A stretch of 8,534 nucleotides of DNA, taken from the NCBI GenBank assembly GCA_036395835.1, contig DASWCW010000335.1:1-8534 (forward strand). Reading direction: 5' to 3'. A program made the position numbers and the translations under genes. Below the pieces are notes generated by a model that ran no database searches, was not told where the DNA came from, and was given only the letters and a program-made list of their open reading frames with translations. Source of the stretch: AP-16 sp036395835. Lineage in GTDB: Bacteria > Pseudomonadota > Alphaproteobacteria > Rhizobiales > Xanthobacteraceae. Every line of letters begins with the position of its first letter. Positions within the stretch are counted from its first letter, which is position 1. This document shows positions 1-6,001 of the stretch, piece by piece.

Positions 1-275
1 AGCGTCGCGATGGCAAAATAGAGGCCGTGCAGTCGCAGGGTCGGTACGCCGACCAGCGCCGCGGCTGCGGCCGCTGCCGCGGCACCCCAGGCAAGGCCCG
101 CTGCGAGCGGCCAGTGCCACAGCGCCGTCGCGATGCCGGACGCGTAGGCTCCGATTGCAAAGAAGGCCTGTTGGCCGAACGAGATCTCGCCGGTCAGCAA
201 CAGGACGTAGGCAGAAAGGGCAATGAAGGAGATGATGCCGATATTCGACAGCACGCCGATCAGGTAGTCATCCAT
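1..275 (-). CDS. livM: Second LivM-type ABC permease, N-terminal part (runs off window)
   Basis: Inner-membrane permease subunit of a branched-chain amino acid/HAAT-type ABC importer; only the first ~91 residues are inside the window. The start is the ATG at 275-273, three bases after the stop of the preceding livH copy. The visible protein has the LivM opening pattern: a short N-terminus, a hydrophobic helix, then SAYVLLLTGEISFGQQAFFA (about residues 20-39), matching SAYCVLLTGQVSLAQAGFFA in the complete LivM at 2675-3583. An alanine-rich helix and VPTLRLHGLYFAIAT follow, again aligning with the other copy (FPALRVKGLMLVVAT). It is clearly a diverged paralogue, not a recent duplicate. It is the last gene visible of the operon and presumably pairs with the LivH copy just upstream. 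Whether the protein is intact, and whether further operon genes follow, cannot be judged here. Confidence 0.9.
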   Translation of the reverse strand, partial: MDDYLIGVLSNIGIISFIALSAYVLLLTGEISFGQQAFFAIGAYASGIATALWHWPLAAGLAWGAAAAAAAAALVGVPTLRLHGLYFAIAT

Positions 276-278
276 CGG

Positions 279-1178
279 TCACGCTCTTCGCCCGTAGGCC
301 GCCGTCTCGCGCGCCGGTGCGTCGCCGAGCAATCCGCCGGGCCGCAGCACCAGGCAGGCAAACAGCAGGAAATACGCAATGAGGTCGCGGACCTGCGACC
401 CGAAGTACCACTGGCCGTGCATCTCGATGATGCCGAGCAGCAAGCCACCCAGAACCGCGCCGGGAATCGACCCGAGGCCGCCGATCATCATCGCGATCAG
501 GCCCTTGATCGTTGCCCACATGCCGAACATCGACGTGACTTGCTGATCGGCGGCGAGCACGAGGTAGCCGGCGATGCCGCCGATCCCCGAGGCGAGCGCG
601 AAGGCGCCGAGCATGGCGGTCCGGACGTTGACGCCGACGAGGTGCGCCGCGACCGGATTGCCGATGATTGCCCGCAACGCTAAGCCGAAGCGAGTGCGAT
701 ACAGCAAGAGATGCATGCCGGTGCTCAGCGCGAGGGCCGCGACGAGCATGATCAGATGATCCAGCCGCACCATGAACGGACCGAGCATCAGCGGCGCGAC
801 GGTGGCGAGCGGCGGGTACGGATAGGTGTGGCGCGGCAGCACGAGGATGGCAGCCTGCTCGAGCTGCATCCAGATGGCGAAGCTCGACACCATGGAGGCG
901 ATCCCGGCACCCGGACCCATCGGGGCGAAACACAGCCGCTCGACATAGATGCCGGCCAGCACGGCGCCCGCCACGGCCAGCGCCGCAACGGCGATCGGGC
1001 TCGCCCCGAACTGCACGTAAACGAAGGTGCCCAGATAGGCGCCGACCATGATCGATGGGCCATACGAGAGATTGAGCCGGCGCATCACGCCGAAGATCAG
1101 CGTGAAGCCCAGGGCGAGAAGGCCGTAGGACGAGCCGATCATCAAGCCGTCGAGGGTGTTCTGCACGAAATCGGTCAT
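279..1178 (-). CDS. livH: Second LivH-type ABC permease (distal copy)
   Basis: Integral membrane permease of the LIV/HAAT ABC importer family, 299 residues from the ATG at 1178, the usual length for LivH. Several hydrophobic segments are evident. Family landmarks are ALGFTLIFGVMRRLNLSYG near the N-terminus (about 22-40), the cytoplasmic coupling loop RAIIGNPVAAHLVGVN (about 169-184) that contacts the ATPases, and KGLIAMMIGGLGSIPGAVLG in the C-terminal half, ending FLLFACLVLRPGGLLG. An in-frame GTG at 1199 overlaps the livF stop as GTGA and would add seven residues; the ATG has a weak purine-rich site (AGCGGA) upstream, so the start is uncertain. It lies downstream of livF and 3 nt before a second livM, forming an extra permease pair. 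Similarity to the LivH at 3602-4492 is clear but distant, so it may recognise a different binding protein or form a heteromeric complex. Confidence 0.93.
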   Translation of the reverse strand: MTDFVQNTLDGLMIGSSYGLLALGFTLIFGVMRRLNLSYGPSIMVGAYLGTFVYVQFGASPIAVAALAVAGAVLAGIYVERLCFAPMGPGAGIASMVSSFAIWMQLEQAAILVLPRHTYPYPPLATVAPLMLGPFMVRLDHLIMLVAALALSTGMHLLLYRTRFGLALRAIIGNPVAAHLVGVNVRTAMLGAFALASGIGGIAGYLVLAADQQVTSMFGMWATIKGLIAMMIGGLGSIPGAVLGGLLLGIIEMHGQWYFGSQVRDLIAYFLLFACLVLRPGGLLGDAPARETAAYGRRA

Positions 1179-1195
1179 CGAGCGTCCGCTTGCGT

Positions 1196-1915
1196 TCACG
1201 CCGTTGCGCGCCGCGTTCCGAGATAAGCGCGCTGGATGACCTCGTCCTCGGCGAGCTCGCCGGGCGTGCCGTCGAAGGTCACCCGCCCCTGTTCCATCAG
1301 ATAGAAATGGCGCGCGAGCTGGAGCGCCATGTGCGCGTTCTGCTCGACGAGAAAGATGGTGGTGCCGTCGCGATCGAGGTCGGCGACAATCCGGAAAACT
1401 TCCGCGACCACGAGCGGGGCGAGGCCGAGCGACGGCTCGTCCATCAGCAGCAGACGCGGTCGCGACATCAGCGCGCGAGCTACCGCCAGCATCTGCTGCT
1501 CGCCGCCCGACAACGTGCCGGCGAGCTGCTCGCGTCGCTCGGCCAGCCGCGGGAACCGCTGGTACATGCGCTCGATATCGGCCGAGATCCCCGCCTTGTC
1601 GCGGCGCTGGTAGGCCCCGGCGAGAAGGTTTTCGCGTACGCTCATCTGCGGAAAGACCAACCGGTTCTCCGGCACGAGCGCGACGCCTTGCGCAACGATC
1701 CGGGCGGGCGAGAGGCCGACCAGCTCGGCGCCGTCCAGCCGGATCGATCCCCGGCGCGGCTGCAAGATTCCGGCGATCGTCATCATCAACGTGGTCTTGC
1801 CGGCGCCATTTGGCCCCAGCAGGCAGGTGATGCGTCCACCGGCGATTTGCAGTGACACTCCCTTGAGCGCTTCGATCTTGCCGTAAGCGGTGACGAGGTC
1901 GGAGATTTCGAGCAT
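1196..1915 (-). CDS. livF: Branched-chain amino acid-type ABC transporter ATPase LivF
   Basis: Cytoplasmic ATPase subunit that, with LivG, drives import through the LivHM permease. The 239-residue length fits the family. Walker A is GPNGAGKTT (34-42), the Q-loop region is ALVPENRLVFPQMSVRENL (79-97), with the LivF-typical PE(N)R..F pattern, the ABC signature is LSGGEQQ (135-141), and Walker B with catalytic glutamate is LLLMDEP (155-161, E160), followed by SLGLAP. The H-loop region reads FLVEQNA, the normal LivF form with Gln instead of the switch His. The C-terminus carries the LivF-type ending around AYLG. The start is the ATG at 1915, 11 nt after the livG stop, with a weak AAGG upstream, suggesting translational coupling. 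A longer in-frame reading upstream is overlap with livG and was not used. All motifs are intact, so an active ATPase is expected. Confidence 0.95.
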   Translation of the reverse strand: MLEISDLVTAYGKIEALKGVSLQIAGGRITCLLGPNGAGKTTLMMTIAGILQPRRGSIRLDGAELVGLSPARIVAQGVALVPENRLVFPQMSVRENLLAGAYQRRDKAGISADIERMYQRFPRLAERREQLAGTLSGGEQQMLAVARALMSRPRLLLMDEPSLGLAPLVVAEVFRIVADLDRDGTTIFLVEQNAHMALQLARHFYLMEQGRVTFDGTPGELAEDEVIQRAYLGTRRATA

Positions 1916-1926
1916 CGGTATGTGCC

Positions 1927-2682
1927 TTAGGCAACCTTGGCGGTGGTGCCGAGATAGGCTTCGCGCACCAGGGAATTGCTCTGGATTTCGGCCGGCCTGC
2001 CTTCGGCGATCTTCTGCCCGAAGTTCAACACTGCGACGCGGTCGGTCACCGCCATTACCAGCTCCATATGATGCTCGATCAGCAGCATGGAGATACCGTC
2101 CCCGCGCAGTTTTCGGATGCGCTCGTCGAGCTCGTCGATCTCCTCGGCGTTCATGCCTGCCGCCGGTTCGTCGAGCAGAAGCAGTGCCGGCTTGGCGGCG
2201 AGCGCACGGGCGAACTCCAGCCGCCGTTGCTCGCCGAAGGCGAGATTGCCGGCAAGCTCGTCGCGCTTGTGCGCAAGGTCGAAGAACTCCAGCGTGCGGT
2301 CGATCTCTTCGCGGTCGCGACGCGATCCGCCGAGCCAGCGGCCGATGAAATGTCCCTTCCCTTGCTGCTTGCGCGAATTCTGCGCGACCCAAAGATTCTG
2401 CCAAACGCTCAATTGCCCAAACAGACGGATGTTTTGGAAGGTGCGCGCGATGCCGAGCGCGACCCGCGCATGCGGCGGCAGATCGGTGATATCGACTCCC
2501 TGGAACAGCACGCTGCCGTCGGTGACCGGAAACAGACCGCAGATCAGATTGACGATCGTGCTCTTGCCCGAGCCGTTCGGGCCGATCAGCCCGAGGATCT
2601 CACCCTCCGCGACGGCGAGATCGACGTGCTCGACCGCGCACACGCCGCCGAACCGCTTGGTCAGCATCTTGAGTTCAAGCAC
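1927..2682 (-). CDS. livG: Branched-chain amino acid-type ABC transporter ATPase LivG
   Basis: Cytoplasmic ATPase subunit paired with LivF; 251 residues, normal for LivG. Walker A is GPNGSGKST (34-42), the Q-loop is RTFQNIRLF (80-88, Q83), typical of LivG, the signature is LAFGEQRRLEFARAL (147-161), and Walker B is LLLLDEPAAGMN (167-178, E172). The switch histidine lies in IEHHMELVM (202-210). The signature departs from LSGGQ and from the common LivG LSYGQQRR, and EHH replaces the usual EHD; both look tolerable. The C-terminal LivG-specific tail (FGQKIAEG.P.EI....V.EAYLG) is present. The start is a GTG at 2682 with a good purine-rich site (AAGGAAGGGA) about 3-12 nt upstream; an internal ATG at residue 6 is the alternative. 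The gene overlaps the livM stop by 8 nt, consistent with coupled translation. Confidence 0.95.
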   Translation of the reverse strand: MLELKMLTKRFGGVCAVEHVDLAVAEGEILGLIGPNGSGKSTIVNLICGLFPVTDGSVLFQGVDITDLPPHARVALGIARTFQNIRLFGQLSVWQNLWVAQNSRKQQGKGHFIGRWLGGSRRDREEIDRTLEFFDLAHKRDELAGNLAFGEQRRLEFARALAAKPALLLLDEPAAGMNAEEIDELDERIRKLRGDGISMLLIEHHMELVMAVTDRVAVLNFGQKIAEGRPAEIQSNSLVREAYLGTTAKVA

Positions 2683-3583
2683 CGGTCCCTTCCTTGCGGT
2701 ACGTCAGGTGTCGGAGGGCGGCGATCGCGCCGGCATCGAGCAGTCCGCGCGGCCGGATGTTCATCGCGAGCAGGATCAGGGCACCGAACAGCAGATTGCG
2801 CCAATCACCGAGGAAGCGCAGACCCTCGATCAGAAATCCCTGGATAAAGAGGACGGCGAGCAGCGTGCCGAACACATTGGAAAGCCCGCCCAAAATCGGA
2901 TAGGCGATGGCGAAGGTCGCGAGCACCACGCCGAATTGGGCGTGCTCGATATGCGTAGTGTAATGGGCGAAGATGCCGCCGCCGGCGCCGGCGATCACGC
3001 CACCGACCGTCATTGCCGAAACCTTCACTGCCGTGATGTTGATGCCCGTGCTCTGCGCCGCGACCTCGTCCTCGCCCACCGCGCGCAGAACCGCGCCGGC
3101 GCGCGACTGGTCAATCCACCACAGCGCGACCATGATCAGCGCTACCACCGTCCAGACGAACAGCACGACTTCAAGCGTGCTCCAGCCGTGCTCCGGGAAA
3201 TAGCGAATCTGCCGGAAACCCTCGCCGCCGAGCGGCCCGACGCGGATGTTGCCCTTGGTGACCTGGTAATCGAAGTTGAAGAAGAACAGCCGCACCGCCT
3301 CGCCGAAGGCGATGGTGGCGACGACAAGCATCAGGCCCTTGACCCGCAGCGCCGGGAAGCCGACGGCGCAGGCGACCGTTCCGGCGATGAGGGCGGCGGC
3401 GAGGAGCGCCGCAATCAACGGCCATTCGGCGAGCACCGTCAGCATTGCCGCGACATAGGCGCCGATCGCGAAGAACCCGGCCTGAGCAAGACTCACCTGG
3501 CCAGTGAGCAGCACGCAGTAGGCGGAGAGGCCGAGTAGCGTGTGGATGCCGATGATCTGGGCGAGGCCGAGATAGAAATCCAT
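2675..3583 (-). CDS. livM: Branched-chain amino acid-type ABC permease LivM
   Basis: Inner-membrane permease that partners LivH in the LIV/HAAT importer; 302 residues, like many alphaproteobacterial LivM proteins and shorter than enterobacterial LivM, which has an N-terminal extension. It has multiple hydrophobic helices, the family opening SAYCVLLTGQVSLAQAGFFA (20-39), RVKGLMLVVATIAFGEAVRL after the second to third helices, and the cytoplasmic coupling loop RAVGEDEVAAQSTGIN (about 167-182), followed by YPILGGLSNVFGTLLAVLF and the terminal MNIRPRGLL. The ATG at 3583 is preceded by a strong Shine-Dalgarno-like GGGGAGGG. It lies 18 nt after livH and overlaps livG by 8 nt. Nothing looks broken. 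The substrate cannot be deduced from the permease. Confidence 0.96.
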   Translation of the reverse strand: MDFYLGLAQIIGIHTLLGLSAYCVLLTGQVSLAQAGFFAIGAYVAAMLTVLAEWPLIAALLAAALIAGTVACAVGFPALRVKGLMLVVATIAFGEAVRLFFFNFDYQVTKGNIRVGPLGGEGFRQIRYFPEHGWSTLEVVLFVWTVVALIMVALWWIDQSRAGAVLRAVGEDEVAAQSTGINITAVKVSAMTVGGVIAGAGGGIFAHYTTHIEHAQFGVVLATFAIAYPILGGLSNVFGTLLAVLFIQGFLIEGLRFLGDWRNLLFGALILLAMNIRPRGLLDAGAIAALRHLTYRKEGTGA

Positions 3584-3601
3584 ATGCCGCCCTCCCCGCC
3601 G

Positions 3602-4492
3602 TCAATCACGTGCCGACGACGGCTGGAACATGCCGCCCGGTCGAAAGACGAGGAACGCGAACAAGAGAAGCATGACGTAGAGGTCGCGCTCCGAGACACC
3701 GCGGAAGAACTGGAAGACATTCTCGAAGCCGCCCACCAGCAGCCCGGCTATGATCGCACCGGGGATGCTGCCGAGGCCGCCGATCACGGTGACGATCAGG
3801 CCCTTGACGGTGAGCGGCAGCGATAACAGCGGCGACAGCATGCCGATCGCCGCTCCGGTCATTGCCCCGGCCACGCCGCCGACCACGCCGGTGACGACGA
3901 AGGTGAGGCCGTTCACGCGGTCGACGCTGATGCCGCAGAGCTGCGCGGCGGTCGGCTGTTGCGACACCGCGCGCGTCGCGAGTCCAAGCTTGGTGCGATA
4001 GAGCAGCAGCAGCACCACCACCATGGATATGCAGCCGAGCGCGAAGACGAACATCAGATCGCCGCGCAGCCCGAAGGGCCCGGCGCGGACGATCACATCG
4101 GAGAACAGCGCGGGATAGGCGAGCGGCACGCCTTGGGTCTCGTGCACGATGATCTCGTCGATCAACAGCAGCAGGCCGACGGTGGACATCAGGGTCGCGA
4201 GCGGATTGGCGAGCGGGATGAAACGAAAGCAGACGACATAGACGATGCCGCCGAGCACACCGCCGGCGAGCGCGGCGAGGAGAAACACAACCGCGGGCGG
4301 CGCGTTGACGCCGGCCAGAATCAGCAGACTCGCATAGGCGGCGCCGATCGAGGCCGCGGCATATGCGAGGTTGATCTTGTGCATCACGCCGAAGACCAGC
4401 GTGAAGCCGATGCCCAACATGGCGTAGGTCGCCCCGAACAGCACTCCGTCGGCGATCGACTGGACGGTATCGATGAGGTCGAGGAGCTTCAC
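3602..4492 (-). CDS. livH: Branched-chain amino acid-type ABC permease LivH
   Basis: Inner-membrane permease of the LIV/HAAT importer, 296 residues. Family features are GIGFTLVFGVMHKINLAYA near the N-terminus (about 27-45), the coupling loop RAVSQQPTAAQLCGIS (174-189), and KGLIVTVIGGLGSIPGAIIA in the C-terminal third, ending LLFAFLVFRPGGMF. The start is a GTG at 4492 with AGGCGGC-type purines upstream; no better ATG lies between it and the upstream gene. It is the first permease after the binding-protein gene, separated by 94 nt containing a strong inverted repeat, and is followed 18 nt later by livM. Compared with the second LivH at 279-1178, the shared landmarks are conserved but most of the helices differ, so the duplication is old or the two were acquired separately. 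Confidence 0.95.
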   Translation of the reverse strand: MKLLDLIDTVQSIADGVLFGATYAMLGIGFTLVFGVMHKINLAYAAASIGAAYASLLILAGVNAPPAVVFLLAALAGGVLGGIVYVVCFRFIPLANPLATLMSTVGLLLLIDEIIVHETQGVPLAYPALFSDVIVRAGPFGLRGDLMFVFALGCISMVVVLLLLYRTKLGLATRAVSQQPTAAQLCGISVDRVNGLTFVVTGVVGGVAGAMTGAAIGMLSPLLSLPLTVKGLIVTVIGGLGSIPGAIIAGLLVGGFENVFQFFRGVSERDLYVMLLLFAFLVFRPGGMFQPSSARD

Positions 4493-4542
4493 GTTCGCCG
4501 CCTAGGGTTGGTCCATCGCCGAAGCGGATGGCGCCGAACGCC

Positions 4543-4570
4543 GCGGATCGCGGCCCCGGCCGCGATCCGC
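4543..4570 (-). other. Perfect 13-bp inverted repeat between binding-protein gene and livH
   Basis: Arms 4543-4555 (GCGGATCGCGGCC) and 4558-4570 (GGCCGCGATCCGC) are exact reverse complements separated by CC. In the operon transcript this folds into a very stable GC-rich hairpin starting 17 nt after the binding-protein stop. No T-tract follows on the minus strand, so it does not look like a classical intrinsic terminator. By analogy with structures downstream of other binding-protein genes, such as the malE-malF intergenic region, it could protect the upstream mRNA from 3' exonucleases or attenuate transcription, giving more binding protein than membrane subunits. The role is inferred; the repeat itself is certain. 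Confidence 0.75.
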
Positions 4571-4586
4571 CCGGGCGATGAGGCGG

Positions 4587-5783
4587 TCAGGATGCGGGGT
4601 TGTACAGCACCTGCCAGCTGCCGTCCTTGGCATGGACATAAAGGAACGGCTTGATCGCTTCGCGATCCGGGGTCCGTCCGACCTTGCCCAACAGCCCTTT
4701 GGTCTCCTTCAGCGCCGCGAGACCTTCGCGCATCTTGACGCGATCGGCCGCAACCGTGTCGGGCTTCGCCATGATCTTCTGCGCCTCGATCACGTCCTTG
4801 AGGATGAGCATGATCTCATAGGCTGCGGCGCTGTGCAGGTCGGCGCTGCCGCCGAACTTCGCCACCCGCTCGGCGGCCATTTTGGCCTCCGGCGTCACCG
4901 GCGCGAAGCTCGTCGGAATGATGATCCCCTCCGCCTGCTTGGCGCAGCCCTGCAGCGTCTCGATGCTCGACGAACTGGTCAGTCCGATGAGCAGCTTCGG
5001 CTTCACGCCCTGCCGCTCCATCTCTTTGAGCACGCCGCAGGTGGTGAATGGATGCGCCGAGATCGCCACGATATCCGCGTCGGCCCGCTTCATCTCGCGA
5101 ACCTGCGTGGAGAAGGTGGTGTCGGCGAGCAACCATTCGCTTTGCCCGGCGAGCTGGAAGCCGTTGAGGGCCGCCTGTTCCTTCATCACGCCGAACGTTG
5201 CGTTCGAATGTGCAAAATCCTTCTCGACGCCGCCGTAGATGGTCTTGAGATCCGGATGTTGGGTCTTCAGCCAGGCGAATAGCGACTTGTACATCTCAAA
5301 TTCGCTCGGCACGTTGCGGAACGCCCATTCCGAGATCTTGGCAAGCCCGCCCTTCGCCGCCACGTCGGCGATGATCGGGAATTGCAGCCCGCTGTCGGAG
5401 CTGTCGCCGATCTTCTTCTGAAGGATACCGAACAGCGATTCCGCGACATTCGAGCAGGTCGGGCCGACGGCTACGAAGGCATCGGTCGAGGCGATGCGCC
5501 GGATCACCGAAATGCCTTCCTCGGCATTGCACCGATCATCGAGAAACTCGATGACGATTTTTGCCTTGGTGCCGTCGCCTAGAGTGACGCCACCCGCGTT
5601 GTTGATCTCCTCGGCGCCCGCCTTCAACGCGGCTTCGCTGTTCACGCCAAACACGCGCACGACCCCGGACTTGGCGCCGAATCCGGTGATTTTCACCGTC
5701 CGCTCCTGAGCGAGCGCACTCTCGGAGGCAAAAAGAGCCGCGCCGGCAAGCAGCGCCGCAATTGCAACTGTCAGGCTTCTCAT
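4587..5783 (-). CDS. Periplasmic LIV/HAAT-type ABC substrate-binding protein
   Basis: Secreted binding protein that captures the solute for the downstream importer; 398 residues, type I periplasmic binding fold (Peripla_BP_6/LivJ-like). The N-terminus is a Sec signal peptide: MRS, a hydrophobic stretch to about residue 19, then SALA with likely cleavage after A25 before QERTVK. Cys85 and Cys110 are 25 residues apart in the contexts DDRCN and GPTCSN, the positions of the LivJ-family disulfide. EEINNAGGV (58-66) and the ...AHPFTTCGVLKEM / ...GLTSSSS segments also fit the family. The ATG at 5783 was chosen because GGGGAGGAA lies 4 nt upstream and the signal peptide begins there; an in-frame ATG further upstream would include the ribosome site. 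It is the first gene of the operon, divergent from the CoA ligase. The ligand is unknown: relatives bind amino acids, amides, urea or aromatic acids. Confidence 0.93.
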   Translation of the reverse strand: MRSLTVAIAALLAGAALFASESALAQERTVKITGFGAKSGVVRVFGVNSEAALKAGAEEINNAGGVTLGDGTKAKIVIEFLDDRCNAEEGISVIRRIASTDAFVAVGPTCSNVAESLFGILQKKIGDSSDSGLQFPIIADVAAKGGLAKISEWAFRNVPSEFEMYKSLFAWLKTQHPDLKTIYGGVEKDFAHSNATFGVMKEQAALNGFQLAGQSEWLLADTTFSTQVREMKRADADIVAISAHPFTTCGVLKEMERQGVKPKLLIGLTSSSSIETLQGCAKQAEGIIIPTSFAPVTPEAKMAAERVAKFGGSADLHSAAAYEIMLILKDVIEAQKIMAKPDTVAADRVKMREGLAALKETKGLLGKVGRTPDREAIKPFLYVHAKDGSWQVLYNPAS

Positions 5784-5787
5784 GGAC

Positions 5788-5796
5788 TTCCTCCCC
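5788..5796 (-). promoter_or_regulatory. Ribosome binding site of the binding-protein gene
   Basis: Reading the minus strand, GGGGAGGAA lies 4 nt before the ATG at 5783. It is the strongest Shine-Dalgarno match in the operon and decides the start over an in-frame upstream ATG at 5798 that would place this site inside the coding region. Confidence 0.75.
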
Positions 5797-5869
5797 ATTA
5801 GTGTTCGAGCATCTTCGCATTCTTTGGACGAACGACGCGCCACCAACCCCGCGATCCCCCCTGGCACCA

Positions 5870-5898
5870 AGTGTGGGCGTCGGCGAAGGTTCGGTCAA
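5870..5898 (-). promoter_or_regulatory. Candidate sigma-70 promoter for the transporter operon
   Basis: On the minus strand TTGACC (5898-5893, five of six matches to the -35 consensus) is followed after exactly 17 nt by CACACT (5875-5870, a weak three-of-six -10). Transcription would start near 5863 and give an ~80-nt leader before the ATG at 5783. The -35 and spacing are good and the -10 is poor, so this is a candidate only. It lies in the divergent region shared with the CoA-ligase gene. Confidence 0.35.
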
Positions 5899-6001
5899 GC
5901 TGGTTAGCCTGTCCTCTCGGTTGCGACGGAAGGCGTGGAATGGCGCAACGCTTGGACGTTTGGTACCTTCGATCGTCTGCAGTGCGCCAGGGAGGGAGAA
6001 G

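Larger units (their letters stand above)
5784..6001. promoter_or_regulatory. Divergent intergenic region between binding-protein and CoA-ligase genes
   Basis: These 218 nt separate two divergently transcribed genes and must carry both sets of expression signals. Seen here are the ribosome site of the minus-strand gene (5788-5796), a candidate minus-strand promoter (5870-5898), a spaced inverted repeat GTTGCG (5920-5925)/CGCAAC (5944-5949) with an 18-nt centre, a TTGGAC (5952-5957) without a convincing -10, and the ribosome site GGAGG (5991-5995) 6 nt before the plus-strand ATG. A reading frame crosses the region in phase with the ligase but lacks coding character and overlaps the start of the binding-protein gene, so I treat it as non-coding. 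No regulator gene is nearby. Confidence 0.6.

Noticed and set aside
279..1934. A 551-residue continuous minus-strand frame that would fuse ATPase-region sequence to the second LivH
   Set aside because: Only the part after the ATG at 1178 has permease character; the upstream part is an arginine/alanine-rich shadow of livF, whose motifs are in another frame.
2087..3538. A 483-residue plus-strand frame opposite livG and livM
   Set aside because: It is antisense to two well-supported genes, has no recognisable domain, and shows the Arg/Ser/Asp-rich composition typical of shadow frames in GC-rich DNA.
5803..5833. GTTCG/CGAAC inverted repeat in the leader of the binding-protein gene as an operator
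   Set aside because: Only 5 bp arms with a 21-nt spacer, expected by chance; no regulator gene nearby to support it.
5952..5980. TTGGAC as -35 of a promoter for the CoA ligase
   Set aside because: No acceptable -10 hexamer occurs 16-18 nt downstream, so it is not called.
5762..6001. Extension of the CoA-ligase frame upstream of 6002, overlapping the binding-protein start
   Set aside because: It has no ribosome site, no family similarity and low-complexity composition; the ATG at 6002 has a strong site right before it.
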